The notes below the pieces were generated by a model. That model had not been told where the DNA came from and searched no databases. It worked only from the letters and a program-made list of their open reading frames with translations. The position numbers and the translations under genes are program-made. From Paenibacillus sediminis (lineage in GTDB: Bacteria > Bacillota > Bacilli > Paenibacillales > Paenibacillaceae), in the NCBI RefSeq assembly GCF_017873765.1, contig NZ_JAGGKP010000001.1, positions 310,001 to 374,000 on the forward strand: 64,000 nt of DNA, in the 5' to 3' direction. Numbering within the stretch: the stretch's first letter is position 1; each line of letters opens with the position of its first letter. Below, piece by piece: positions 47,102 to 56,137 of the stretch.

Positions 47102-47869
47102 ATGTCGAATGAGCATTTGCCTATTCTTAAACAAAATAAGTCGAGATCAAAAGCAAGTCGTAAAATAATTATTACGCTGCTATTGTTATTTATTGTATTG
47201 TTCGCTGTCTTGTTTTTCCGTTCTTCGATAAGTAAAGTGAAGGAGATTCAATTCACGGGGAATACATATACGACTAGCGAGCAGCTCCTCGAACAAAGCG
47301 GGCTTGGAGTTGGCATGCAGTTTTTTGCTGTTCGTTCTAGTTCTGTTGAGCATAAACTTAAATCACTGCCCTTTATTTCAGAAGTTAAAGTGGACAAGCA
47401 GTTCCCAGGAGTTATCACGGTTAATATAACGGAATATCCAACAGTAGCATACGAATTGACGAAGGATGGGAAAATCAACGCCATACTTTCGAGCGGCGCT
47501 GCTGTTTCCGTGGAAAAAAGCGGAATTGCGATTGATAAGCCAATATTGACTCAGTGGAATGATAAAGATGCGAATAAGGTGAAGTTATGCCAAGCTTTAA
47601 GTAAAATACCAAATGAACTTACTTCTGATATTTCAGAGATTATCCCTTCGCCTACATCTTCGTTCCCAGATCGTATTAAGATGTACACGAAATCACGTTT
47701 TGAAGTCATTACTTCAATCTCATTATTAAAAGACAAAATAGAATATTTAAATCAGATTACAGAAACTCAGCAACCTGGGGTCATTACGATGCTCGAAGCT
47801 GATTCTTATGTCCCATATGTAGCGGGGGCAGATGCGCCTGAAGATGGGCAAAATGATACTACTCATTAA
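47102..47869 (+). CDS. divIB: Cell division protein DivIB (FtsQ)
   Basis: Bitopic divisome protein that binds FtsL and DivIC. 255 residues: basic N-terminus, one helix (about 21-39), POTRA domain (about 43-113; VKEIQFTGNTYTTSEQLLEQSGL), then the beta domain, and a short acidic tail. ATG 47102 has GGAGAG eight bases upstream; the frame is open further left within murA. Confidence 0.92.
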   Translation: MSNEHLPILKQNKSRSKASRKIIITLLLLFIVLFAVLFFRSSISKVKEIQFTGNTYTTSEQLLEQSGLGVGMQFFAVRSSSVEHKLKSLPFISEVKVDKQFPGVITVNITEYPTVAYELTKDGKINAILSSGAAVSVEKSGIAIDKPILTQWNDKDANKVKLCQALSKIPNELTSDISEIIPSPTSSFPDRIKMYTKSRFEVITSISLLKDKIEYLNQITETQQPGVITMLEADSYVPYVAGADAPEDGQNDTTH

Positions 47870-47992
47870 TTACAAATGATGGTACAATATGTTTTATGGG
47901 TAAGTTAATCCCTCTTTTTTCTTTAGATTTTTTTATTTTTCTCATCTCTTAGGAAATTAGAATTATTACGTTCTAAAAAATTTGTAGAAAAA

Positions 47993-48021
47993 AGAGGGAA
48001 AAAGTAAACTGTGTTGAATAT
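47993..48021 (+). promoter_or_regulatory. Candidate sigma-H promoter before ftsA
   Basis: AGAGGGAAA (47993-48001) and GTTGAATAT (48013-48021), spacer 11. This fits the sigma-H consensus RnAGGAwww-n11/12-RnnGAATww with one mismatch. ftsAZ has a sigma-H promoter in B. subtilis. Confidence 0.6.
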
Positions 48022-48076
48022 GTAGAGAGTGTCTCTTCATTATGTATTTTATTTTTGAAACAGGAGGTGCCACGGA

Positions 48077-49330
48077 TTGAGCAACAATGACATCATTGTT
48101 AGTTTGGACATCGGTACATCCAAAGTTCGTGCTATTATTGGGGAAATGAATAATGGAACCTTTAATATTATTGGAGTTGGATCTGCCGACTCGGAAGGTA
48201 TTCGGAAAGGTGCAATTGTTGATATTGACCAAACTGTGCTGTCGATTCGCAATGCTGTGGATCACGCAGAACGCATGGTTGGTATTCAAATATCCGAAGT
48301 GTATGTCGGCATTTCAGGAAATCATATCGGGCTTCAATCCAGTCACGGTGTCGTGGCAGTATCGAACGAGGATAGAGAAATCGGCGAGGAGGATATTGAA
48401 CGAGTATTAAAGGCAGCGGAAGTGATCGCTTTACCTCCGGACCGGGAAATTATCGATGTCGTTCCAAAACAATATGTAGTTGACGGTCTGGAAGGGATTA
48501 AAGATCCCCGTGGTATGATTGGGGTTCGCCTTGAAGTCGAAGCTACCATCATAACAGGCACCAAAACAGCGATACATAATCTGCTTCGCTGTGTTGAGAA
48601 ATCAGGCTTAAAAGTAAAAGATTTAATTCTTATGTCATTAGCTGCAGGGCAATTGTCTCTATCAAAGGATGAGAAGACGATGGGCTCAGTGCTTGTTGAT
48701 ATTGGTGCTGGATCAACAACGATCGCCATTTTTGAAAATGGTTCTATCGTTGCAACGTCAACGTTGCCGATTGGCGGAGAATTTGTAACGAATGATATTG
48801 CCTATGGACTTCGTACTTTAACGGATCAAGCTGAGAAGGTAAAATTAAAATATGGCTGTGCATCTATAGAAGATGCAGCAGCTGATGTCGTATTTAAAGT
48901 GACTCGTATTGGCAGCAACGTCGAGAAGGAGTTTACCCAAGAGGATTTAGCTGCGATTGTTGAACCTCGTGTTCAAGAAATCTTTCATCTGATCCGTCAA
49001 GAAGTGAGACGTCTAGGATACAATGAATTGCCTGGAGGTTACATTCTTACAGGCGGCACTGTTTCTATGCCGGGCGTACTCAAGGTGGCCCAAAACGAAT
49101 TAGCCGCATCGGTTCGAATCGCTGTACCTGATTACATTGGTGTCCGCGATCCTGGTTTTACTGGCGGAGTAGGTATATTACATAGCGTAATACGTAGTTT
49201 CCGTGTACAAAGCAGTAACACTTTGAATAAGAAGGCTGCAACTCGCAAGCCAGCGGGTCCTGCACCTGAGCAAGTTCAGAAATCAGGATTTTTCGAGCGA
49301 CTGAAAAATATGTTTAGCGAATTTATATAG
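48077..49330 (+). CDS. ftsA: Cell division protein FtsA
   Basis: Actin-like ATPase that anchors FtsZ to the membrane. 417 residues. Phosphate 1 motif SLDIGTSKVRAIIG, SHGVV in the 1C region, VDIGAGSTTIAIF (phosphate 2), and LTGGTVSMPGV. The C-terminus ends in a probable amphipathic membrane helix, SGFFERLKNMFSEFI. TTG start seven bases after AGGAGGTG. Confidence 0.96.
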   Translation: MSNNDIIVSLDIGTSKVRAIIGEMNNGTFNIIGVGSADSEGIRKGAIVDIDQTVLSIRNAVDHAERMVGIQISEVYVGISGNHIGLQSSHGVVAVSNEDREIGEEDIERVLKAAEVIALPPDREIIDVVPKQYVVDGLEGIKDPRGMIGVRLEVEATIITGTKTAIHNLLRCVEKSGLKVKDLILMSLAAGQLSLSKDEKTMGSVLVDIGAGSTTIAIFENGSIVATSTLPIGGEFVTNDIAYGLRTLTDQAEKVKLKYGCASIEDAAADVVFKVTRIGSNVEKEFTQEDLAAIVEPRVQEIFHLIRQEVRRLGYNELPGGYILTGGTVSMPGVLKVAQNELAASVRIAVPDYIGVRDPGFTGGVGILHSVIRSFRVQSSNTLNKKAATRKPAGPAPEQVQKSGFFERLKNMFSEFI

Positions 49331-49387
49331 CAGTTCAATGATATTTTGGACGGGCCATCCATGCACTAGAGGGGGAGATGGAATAGT

Positions 49388-50497
49388 ATGTTAGAATTTG
49401 ATTTTGAGATGGAGAGTTTGGCGAAAATTAAAGTCATTGGTGTCGGCGGTGGCGGAAGCAATGCCGTCAATCGAATGATTGAGAACGGCGTTCAAGGTGT
49501 TGAGTTCATCACAGTTAATACGGATGCCCAAGCACTTCATTTGGCTAAGTCAGAACATAAATTGCAAATTGGTGATAAATTGACTCGCGGTCTCGGAGCT
49601 GGCGCTAACCCTGAAGTAGGGAAGAAAGCGGCTGAAGAGTCCCATGAACTCGTTATGAACACGCTTAAAGGTGCGGATATGGTATTCGTTACAGCAGGGA
49701 TGGGCGGCGGCACAGGGACGGGAGCTGCACCAGTTATTGCTGAAATTGCAAGAGAATGTGGTGCTCTGACGGTCGGTGTTGTGACACGGCCGTTTACGTT
49801 TGAAGGCCGCAAACGCTCAAGCCAAGCCGAACTCGGTATCGAAGCGCTGAAAGAAAAAGTGGATACACTTATCGTGATTCCTAACGACCGTTTGCTAGAG
49901 ATTGTAGATAAGAAAACTCCGATGCTTGAAGCATTCCGTGAAGCGGATAATGTGCTTCGTCAAGCTGTACAAGGTATTTCTGACCTTATTGCAGTACCAG
50001 GTCTTATTAACCTTGACTTTGCAGATGTGAAGACAATTATGACAGAACGTGGATCCGCATTGATGGGTATTGGCCTTGCTACAGGTGAGAACCGTGCAGC
50101 GGAAGCAGCGCGCAAAGCGATTATGAGTCCGCTTCTTGAAACATCTATTGAGGGTGCACGCGGTGTCATTATGAACATTACAGGCGGTTCGAACTTGTCC
50201 CTGTATGAAGTAAACGAAGCTGCTGAAATCGTCATTGCTGCATCGGATCCGGAAGTGAATATGATCTTTGGTGCTATTATTGATGAGAATCTTAAAGATG
50301 AAATTAAAGTTACAGTGATTGCAACCGGTTTTGAGAACAAGGCTCCACAAGTGCCTCCAGTACGCAGACCTTCATCACCTGTATCTGAGCCTGTAGATTC
50401 GAAATCACCAAATTTACGTCCGTTCGGTAATTATCCAAGTGGTGACCAACTCGATATTCCGACGTTCCTTCGGAATCGTTCCCGTAATAACGAATAA
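49388..50497 (+). CDS. ftsZ: Cell division GTPase FtsZ
   Basis: Tubulin-like GTPase forming the Z-ring. 369 residues. [12 protein letters not shown] near the start, tubulin motif GGGTGTG (107-113), catalytic-loop [11 protein letters not shown], and a variable linker leading to the C-terminal peptide [12 protein letters not shown], the docking site for FtsA and SepF. It is followed by a terminator. Confidence 0.98.
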   Translation: MLEFDFEMESLAKIKVIGVGGGGSNAVNRMIENGVQGVEFITVNTDAQALHLAKSEHKLQIGDKLTRGLGAGANPEVGKKAAEESHELVMNTLKGADMVFVTAGMGGGTGTGAAPVIAEIARECGALTVGVVTRPFTFEGRKRSSQAELGIEALKEKVDTLIVIPNDRLLEIVDKKTPMLEAFREADNVLRQAVQGISDLIAVPGLINLDFADVKTIMTERGSALMGIGLATGENRAAEAARKAIMSPLLETSIEGARGVIMNITGGSNLSLYEVNEAAEIVIAASDPEVNMIFGAIIDENLKDEIKVTVIATGFENKAPQVPPVRRPSSPVSEPVDSKSPNLRPFGNYPSGDQLDIPTFLRNRSRNNE

Positions 50498-50514
50498 TTG
50501 ATATGAAGTGACTG

Positions 50515-50548
50515 AGTCTGTAATCACACGTGTGATTACAGACTTTTT
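50515..50548 (+). terminator. Terminator after ftsZ
   Basis: Perfect 15-bp palindromic stem starting AGTCTGTAATCACAC (50515-50529) with its complement (50530-50544), then five T. The zero-base loop will open by a few pairs in RNA. Confidence 0.9.
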
Positions 50549-50585
50549 GCATCTCTGGGACGCAATTTTCTATAAAACCCGCAGA

Positions 50586-50653
50586 CTCGACAAAAAAAGT
50601 TACCTTCATCCCCCCATGTTTAGACAGACTTTACCAAGCAACCTTCCTATACT
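50586..50653 (+). promoter_or_regulatory. Candidate spoIIG promoter with long spacer and Spo0A box
   Basis: TAGACA (50621-50626) and TATACT (50648-50653) are separated by 21 bp, recalling the 22-bp spacing of the Spo0A-activated spoIIG promoter of B. subtilis. CTCGACAA (50586-50593) matches the reverse 0A box TTCGACAA at seven of eight positions. Confidence 0.6.
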
Positions 50654-50702
50654 AATAATATCTTTATATCTCCTTACGCTTAGAAGATTTGAAAGTTGGC
50701 GG

Positions 50703-51692
50703 GTGAGCCTCCTGGTCGTTTATTTGGATCTTATTTTTATTACTAATTTGCTCATCGACGGAACTCTTCTCTTCATTACAGCGTGGATGAGAAAACAAAA
50801 GCCAAACATATGGCGGATTCTAATAGCATCTGTCGTGGGTGCTTTATATGTTGTGATGATGTTTGTCCCCGAACTTTCTTTTATGTTCACTATATTCATT
50901 AAGTTCGCTCTTTCCGTCATGATGATATGGATTGCCTTTGGCTTTGGAAGTCTTCAAAACTATGCGCGCAATATGGGTGCATTTTATATTGTCAATTTTG
51001 CAGCGGCCGGAGGAATTCTCGGTATTCATTATTTTATGCAGAGCAGCAGCGAACTATTTAATGGAATTTGGTTTTCACAGTCCGGAGGTTTAAGCTTTGA
51101 GCTGAAAATGAGCTTCTGGTTTGTTTTTATTATGTTCTTTATCGTCATTTTCTGGTTTAAAGCAGTTCATTCATCCCGCCGAAAGAAGGAGCAAATGCTA
51201 TCCTTTGCAGCACAGGTGAGGGTTCGTATCGATGGAGAAGAGGTGGAGTGTACAGGGCTAATTGATACGGGAAACCAATTGACAGATCCGCTTACACGAA
51301 CTCCAGTTATGGTCATGGAGTCCATACTTTGGGAAGCATTTCTGCCTGCTGCTTGGCAAGGGAAGTTAGCTAAAGTCCAGCCGGACAACCTGATTATGGA
51401 ACTACCTGAAGGCGGTTTTCCATGGCAGGATCGACTGCGGTTAGTTCCTTACCGGGGTATTAATAAAGGAACGCAGTTTATGCTCGCTTTGAAGCCGGAT
51501 GAAGTGGTTATTACGATGGATGGGAAAAGTGCTTATCACAGTAAAGTGTTAATCGGTCTGGATGGCGGTAAGCTTTCTGCTGAAGGAGCGTATCAAGCGA
51601 TCATTCATCCAGCTCTTATCGAAAATATGGATCAAGGTGAATCCATTACCAAAAACATGAAGTCACATCACAATTCGGTAAACGTGTTATAG
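50703..51692 (+). CDS. spoIIGA: Sigma-E processing peptidase SpoIIGA
   Basis: Membrane aspartic protease that cleaves pro-sigma-E at the septum after a SpoIIR signal from the forespore. About 329 residues: five membrane helices in the N-terminal half, then a pepsin-like domain with Asp188 in GLIDTGNQLTDP and the LRLVPYRGINKGTQF segment. The start is uncertain: GTG 50703 places the opening VYLDLIFITNLLIDG as in homologues, but its binding site is weak, and a longer frame reaches 50508 through the ftsZ terminator, which I reject. Confidence 0.9.
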   Translation: MSLLVVYLDLIFITNLLIDGTLLFITAWMRKQKPNIWRILIASVVGALYVVMMFVPELSFMFTIFIKFALSVMMIWIAFGFGSLQNYARNMGAFYIVNFAAAGGILGIHYFMQSSSELFNGIWFSQSGGLSFELKMSFWFVFIMFFIVIFWFKAVHSSRRKKEQMLSFAAQVRVRIDGEEVECTGLIDTGNQLTDPLTRTPVMVMESILWEAFLPAAWQGKLAKVQPDNLIMELPEGGFPWQDRLRLVPYRGINKGTQFMLALKPDEVVITMDGKSAYHSKVLIGLDGGKLSAEGAYQAIIHPALIENMDQGESITKNMKSHHNSVNVL

Positions 51693-51704
51693 GAGGCTTA
51701 GTGT

Positions 51705-52427
51705 ATGCTTATTAAATGGAAGCTCATAGTGCAAATTCAGTACTACCGTTTGTTGTTCCTGCTAGGACTAAAGAGTGAAGAAATATACTATATTGGCGGA
51801 AGTGAAGCGTTGCCGCCCCCTCTAACGCGTGAAGAGGAAGAATATTTACTGCAAAAATTATCGTCTGGAGACTCTGCTATTCGTGCGATGCTTATCGAAC
51901 GCAATTTGCGGCTTGTTGTGTACATAGCGAGAAAATTTGAAAATACCGGCATCAATATTGAAGATCTAGTATCGATCGGGGCCATAGGCTTGATTAAAGC
52001 TGTTAATACATTTGACCCTGAGAAAAAAATAAAACTAGCAACTTACGCATCCCGTTGTATTGAGAATGAAATATTAATGTACTTGCGGCGCAACAGTAAA
52101 ATACGAACCGAGGTATCCTTTGATGAACCGCTTAACATTGATTGGGATGGAAATGAGCTTCTTCTGTCTGATGTGCTTGGTACTGAAAATGATACGATAT
52201 ACCGCAATATCGAAGAGCAGGTTGATCGAAAACTCCTTCATAAGGCGCTTGATAAGTTAAGCGAGAGGGAACGAATGATTATGGAGCTGCGCTTTGGACT
52301 CGTCGATGGAGAAGAGAAGACACAAAAGGATGTCGCTGATTTATTAGGCATTTCACAATCTTATATTTCTCGGTTAGAGAAGAGAATTATAAAAAGACTT
52401 CGTAAAGAATTTAATAAAATGGTCTAA
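51705..52427 (+). CDS. sigE: RNA polymerase sigma factor sigma-E (mother cell)
   Basis: Directs early mother-cell gene expression. 240 residues, made as an inactive precursor: the amphipathic pro-sequence (about 1-28) precedes [13 protein letters not shown], where SpoIIGA cuts in B. subtilis. Region 2 ([27 protein letters not shown]) and region 4 ([12 protein letters not shown]) are intact. Its binding site TAGGAGG overlaps the spoIIGA stop, so the two are co-expressed. Confidence 0.97.
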   Translation: MLIKWKLIVQIQYYRLLFLLGLKSEEIYYIGGSEALPPPLTREEEEYLLQKLSSGDSAIRAMLIERNLRLVVYIARKFENTGINIEDLVSIGAIGLIKAVNTFDPEKKIKLATYASRCIENEILMYLRRNSKIRTEVSFDEPLNIDWDGNELLLSDVLGTENDTIYRNIEEQVDRKLLHKALDKLSERERMIMELRFGLVDGEEKTQKDVADLLGISQSYISRLEKRIIKRLRKEFNKMV

Positions 52428-52469
52428 GAGAGATTGGCATATTGAGGAAATGATAGAGCGCTTCCCTGA

Positions 52470-52499
52470 GGAATAAAAAGACAGCCCGCGGAGATAATG
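52470..52499 (+). promoter_or_regulatory. Candidate sigma-F type promoter for sigG
   Basis: GGAATA (52470-52475), 14-bp spacer, and GGAGATAATG (52490-52499). The -10 fits the sigma-F pattern GGnnAnAmTw except for the last base. sigG is read by sigma-F in B. subtilis. Confidence 0.5.
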
Positions 52500-52533
52500 T
52501 ACATTAATGTTTCTCCTTGGGAGGTAAGTCACG

Positions 52534-53316
52534 ATGACCCGAAACAAAGTCGAGATCTGTGGTGTGGATACCGCAAAACTGCCTGTTCTAACCAATGCCG
52601 AAATGCGTGAATTGTTCTTGTCCCTACAACAAAATAATGAACGTGCAGCAAGAGAGAAATTAGTGAATGGCAATTTGAGGCTTGTACTCAGTGTTATACA
52701 ACGGTTTAACAATCGAGGAGAGTATGTAGATGATTTGTTTCAAGTAGGCTGTATCGGATTGATGAAAGCGATCGATAACTTTGATTTGTCCCAAAATGTG
52801 AAGTTTTCCACCTATGCTGTTCCGATGATTATCGGTGAAATTCGCCGTTACTTAAGAGACAATAATCCAATTCGAGTATCACGTTCTCTAAGAGACATTG
52901 CTTATAAAGCACTTCAAGTGCGTGACAGCCTAACGAATCAAAACTCAAGAGAACCGACTATTTTTGAAATATCTGAAGCGCTCAATGTACCGAAGGAAGA
53001 CGTTGTATTCGCGCTCGATGCGATTCAAGACCCAGTATCGTTGTTTGAACCGATATACCATGATGGCGGAGATCCAATCTATGTAATGGACCAAATTAGC
53101 GACGATAAGAACAAAGATGTGTCTTGGATCGAAGAAATTGCACTGCGTGAAGCGATGCGAAAATTGAATCAACGGGAAAAAATGATTTTGTCCATGCGTT
53201 TCTTCGAAGGCAAGACGCAAATGGAAGTGGCGGATGAAATCGGCATTTCCCAAGCACAAGTATCAAGACTCGAGAAATCTGCGATATTGCAAATGCAAAA
53301 ACACGTGAAATCATAA
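52534..53316 (+). CDS. sigG: RNA polymerase sigma factor sigma-G (forespore)
   Basis: Drives late forespore genes after engulfment. 260 residues. The opening RNKVEICGVDTAKLPVL is characteristic and carries the segment used for anti-sigma control in B. subtilis. Region 2 (NLRLVLSVIQRFNNRGEYVDDLFQVGCIGLMKAIDNFD), region 3 (RSLRDIAYKA) and region 4 (SQAQVSRLEKSA) are intact. TTGGGAGGT binding site. The spoIIGA-sigE-sigG order is that of B. subtilis. Confidence 0.97.
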   Translation: MTRNKVEICGVDTAKLPVLTNAEMRELFLSLQQNNERAAREKLVNGNLRLVLSVIQRFNNRGEYVDDLFQVGCIGLMKAIDNFDLSQNVKFSTYAVPMIIGEIRRYLRDNNPIRVSRSLRDIAYKALQVRDSLTNQNSREPTIFEISEALNVPKEDVVFALDAIQDPVSLFEPIYHDGGDPIYVMDQISDDKNKDVSWIEEIALREAMRKLNQREKMILSMRFFEGKTQMEVADEIGISQAQVSRLEKSAILQMQKHVKS

Positions 53317-53329
53317 TGATGTACCCTAG

Positions 53330-53360
53330 AAGCGATTCCGAGAGGAGTCGCTTTTCTTTT
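53330..53360 (+). terminator. Terminator after sigG
   Basis: 10-bp stem AAGCGATTCC/GGAGTCGCTT (one wobble), GAGA loop, then TTCTTTT. Confidence 0.88.
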
Positions 53361-53479
53361 GCAGAAAAAAGAACGCATTTTGCCTAGTAGGCACATATAT
53401 TAGACATATACCAGTGTATCCGACATACCATACGATAAGATGCGCCTACAATTTTAAGGGATGATGTGGTGAGAGCGAG

Positions 53480-53800
53480 ATGAAAATTTCTGATTTCCAA
53501 ACGAAGGACGTCATTAATATTGTAGATGGAAAAAGACTTGGGCAAGTTAGTGATTTGGAATTGGATTTGCGGCAAGGTAAAATCGAAGCGATTGTTGTAC
53601 CTAGCTATGGCAAATTTATGGGTCTGTTCGGAGGGGGAAGTGAGCTTATTATCCCTTGGAGTAATATTGTCAAAATAGGCTCTGACGTCGTGCTTGTTCG
53701 AATGGAGGAAGTGAAAACTGCACGTTTAGATGAGCGGGATAGTACTGATTACTCGCAGCGACAAGATCGGTTAGATCGGGATAATCGCCGTAATTATTAG
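53480..53800 (+). CDS. ylmC: YlmC/YmxH family PRC-barrel protein
   Basis: 106 residues. The PRC-barrel core KISDFQTKDVINIVDGKRLGQVSDLELD and VVPSYGKFMGLFGGGSELIIPWSNI matches YlmC/YmxH proteins, which are sporulation-linked and of unknown function. The C-terminal 30 residues are charged low-complexity. First gene of the ylm group. RBS weak (GGTGAGAG). Confidence 0.88.
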   Translation: MKISDFQTKDVINIVDGKRLGQVSDLELDLRQGKIEAIVVPSYGKFMGLFGGGSELIIPWSNIVKIGSDVVLVRMEEVKTARLDERDSTDYSQRQDRLDRDNRRNY

Positions 53801-53854
53801 AGTTGCACAGCTCTGGTTCCTATGTGGTACACTTAAATGCAGAGGTGAAGGAAT

Positions 53855-54706
53855 ATGGAACCATTTGTTTGGAAGCATAAAGAAGGAAGTCCTGGATTAT
53901 TTAAATTGCAGCCGTGGTGTGATGCATATACAAATATTAGCGCAGGTTTTACAAGTCGTATTGGCGGCGTAAGCAACAAACCTTATGAAAGTCTCAATTT
54001 GGCTTTTCATGTTGGTGATGATCCGAACGATGTTATTATGAATCGTAAAAAGCTAGCTGAAACTATAGGATTCGATTGGAATGCGTGGACAAGCGGAGAG
54101 CAAGTTCACGGCACGGAAATTGCCGTTGTGAAGGAAGAAGATAGCGGACGCGGCAGAGATAATCGAGAATCCGCTTTTCAACATACAGATGGACTTGTAA
54201 CCAATGTACCAGGAGTGCTTCTCACTTCTTTTTACGCAGACTGTGTGCCGCTTTTTTTCTACGATCCGGTAAAAAGTGTTGTCGGTCTAGCGCATGCGGG
54301 CTGGAAAGGTACTGTTGGCAAAATAGCTCTCCGTATGGTGAATACAATGGAGAAAGAGTACGGAAGCTCACCGCAAGATATCGTTGCCGCTATAGGTCCT
54401 TCCATAGGCGAGTGCTGTTATGAAGTAGATGAAGTCGTAATGAGCCGGGTGCGTGAGCTATTGGATGAGTTTCCTGCTGATGAAAAAGATATACCCGCCT
54501 TTTATCAGCCTGTTGCAGGTGGAAAAAGTATGCTAAACTTGAAACAATTAAATCGACACATTATGATTAAAGGAGGAATATTGCCGACTCATATCGAATG
54601 TACAACGTGGTGTACAAATTGTCATCCAGATTATTTTTTCTCGTATCGTAAAGAAGGAGGAACAACAGGGCGGATGGCAAGCTGGATCGGCATAGAGAAG
54701 AGGTGA
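53855..54706 (+). CDS. pgeF: Purine nucleoside phosphorylase YlmD (PgeF/YfiH/LACC1 family)
   Basis: 283 residues. Family motifs are SLNLAFHVGDD, EQVHGTEI, TSFYADCVPLFFYDP and GLAHAGWKGTVGKI, with His/Cys/His zinc ligands. Relatives have adenosine phosphorylase/deaminase activity; bacterial members have also been tied to peptidoglycan editing. Older annotations as polyphenol oxidase should be treated with care. The stop overlaps the region before ylmE. Confidence 0.9.
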   Translation: MEPFVWKHKEGSPGLFKLQPWCDAYTNISAGFTSRIGGVSNKPYESLNLAFHVGDDPNDVIMNRKKLAETIGFDWNAWTSGEQVHGTEIAVVKEEDSGRGRDNRESAFQHTDGLVTNVPGVLLTSFYADCVPLFFYDPVKSVVGLAHAGWKGTVGKIALRMVNTMEKEYGSSPQDIVAAIGPSIGECCYEVDEVVMSRVRELLDEFPADEKDIPAFYQPVAGGKSMLNLKQLNRHIMIKGGILPTHIECTTWCTNCHPDYFFSYRKEGGTTGRMASWIGIEKR

Positions 54707-54714
54707 ATCTTCCA

Positions 54715-55410
54715 TTGTCATTGGAAGCACGAATACAGCATGTGAAAGAGCGCATTGAAGCAGCCTGTCAGCGGGCAGGAAGAGCCAAAGAAGATGTGCG
54801 GGTTATCGCTGTGACCAAATATGTATCGCTTGAAGCAACTGAATCGGTACTTGATCACGGGCTCGTACATATAGGAGAAAACCGCTGGCAAAATGCAGAA
54901 CATAAATGGAACGCACTTGGGAATAGAGGAGTATGGCATTTTATCGGACATCTGCAGACGAATAAAGTAAAGGATGTCATAGGTAAATTTGAATATATAC
55001 ATTCGCTCGATCGAATGTCATTGGCTGAAGAATTAGAGAAGAAAGCGGCCCTACTTGACTTGAGACAGAAAGTTTTTGTACAAGTTAATGTTTCAGGAGA
55101 GGAAAGCAAATACGGTCTTTCCCCTGAACAACTGCCTTCGTTCATAAAGAAAATTAGCAATTTTCCGCACATCGATATTGTAGGATTAATGACTATGGCA
55201 CCTTTTGAAGGAAATCCAGAAGAGACTAGGCCCGTTTTTAAAGGACTTAGGGAGCTTCGGGATGAAATAAATGCACAGGGGTTAACACGTGAGCCGCTTA
55301 AGCATTTATCCATGGGCATGTCTAACGACTTTGAAGTCGCGATTGAAGAAGGCGCAACATGGGTTCGCCTAGGTTCTATTCTAGTTGGCAAAGAGGAGGA
55401 ATCGCGATGA
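54715..55410 (+). CDS. ylmE: YggS-family PLP-binding protein YlmE
   Basis: Maintains pyridoxal phosphate and amino-acid balance; no catalysis proven. 231 residues, TIM-barrel. PLP Lys is in VIAVTKYVS, with [27 protein letters not shown] and [26 protein letters not shown] 54715 has AGGTG nine bases upstream; GTG 54703 overlaps the ylmD stop and is less likely. Confidence 0.9.
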   Translation: MSLEARIQHVKERIEAACQRAGRAKEDVRVIAVTKYVSLEATESVLDHGLVHIGENRWQNAEHKWNALGNRGVWHFIGHLQTNKVKDVIGKFEYIHSLDRMSLAEELEKKAALLDLRQKVFVQVNVSGEESKYGLSPEQLPSFIKKISNFPHIDIVGLMTMAPFEGNPEETRPVFKGLRELRDEINAQGLTREPLKHLSMGMSNDFEVAIEEGATWVRLGSILVGKEEESR

Positions 55411-55856
55411 GCGTAATGAACCGAGTGATGAACTTCTTAGGGTTACAAGATGAAGAAGAAATTGTTGAGCGTGAAAAAATTTCTGCTGATGAGGATCAAG
55501 AAATTGAAACTCCTGAGCTTGAAAGACGTAGAAATCAAAGAGGGAATAATGTGGTGAGTATTCATTCGCAAAAAAATGTGAAGGTTGTATTGTACGAGCC
55601 CCGTTCATATGATGAAGCTCAGGAAATTGCTGATCATTTGCGTTCCCACCGCAGTGTGGTTGTCAATTTACAGCGGATTCGGAATGACCAAGCGATGCGA
55701 ATTATTGATTTCTTAAGTGGAACAGTATATGCATTAGGCGGCAGCATTTCCAAAGTGGGCGGGAACATTTTTCTATGTACTCCTGATACCGTTGAAATCC
55801 AAGGTTCCATCTCAGAAATTTTAGCGGAAGAAATTGATTACAACAGAATGAGGTGA
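55407..55856 (+). CDS. sepF: Cell division protein SepF
   Basis: Membrane-bound arc-forming protein that tethers and aligns FtsZ filaments. 149 residues: N-terminal amphipathic helix [14 protein letters not shown], acidic/Arg-rich linker, and the SepF core (about 65-145; [42 protein letters not shown]). ATG overlaps the ylmE stop (ATGA) with AGAGGAGG upstream. Confidence 0.96.
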   Translation: MSVMNRVMNFLGLQDEEEIVEREKISADEDQEIETPELERRRNQRGNNVVSIHSQKNVKVVLYEPRSYDEAQEIADHLRSHRSVVVNLQRIRNDQAMRIIDFLSGTVYALGGSISKVGGNIFLCTPDTVEIQGSISEILAEEIDYNRMR

Positions 55857-55863
55857 TCCGTTC

Positions 55864-56127
55864 TTGATTATAAGCATCGTTAGTTTTTTGGCCCAAATTT
55901 ATTCTTATATGATTATCGTCTATGTGCTGCTTTCTTGGCTGCCTAATGCACGGGATAGTTTTATTGGTCAGTATCTAGGTAAGCTGGTAGAACCGTATTT
56001 GTCGTTCTTTAGACGATTTATCCCTCCTATTATGGGTGTTATTGATATTTCGCCCATCATTGCACTCTTCGTGTTGCAGCTTGCAGAACGAGGCTTAAGA
56101 ACTGTGCTTTTTTATTTATTAGGATAG
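55864..56127 (+). CDS. ylmG: YggT-family membrane protein YlmG
   Basis: 87 residues, two helices with the YggT motifs YVLLSWLPNARDS and EPYLSFFRRFIPPIMGVIDISPIIALF. Linked to division and osmotic tolerance in other bacteria and plastids. TTG start following GAGGTGA. Confidence 0.92.
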   Translation: MIISIVSFLAQIYSYMIIVYVLLSWLPNARDSFIGQYLGKLVEPYLSFFRRFIPPIMGVIDISPIIALFVLQLAERGLRTVLFYLLG

Positions 56128-56137
56128 GTGCCGGATT

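Noticed and set aside
50508-50702. 65-codon N-terminal extension of SpoIIGA
   Set aside because: It runs through the ftsZ terminator and candidate promoter, and homologues start near the first membrane helix.
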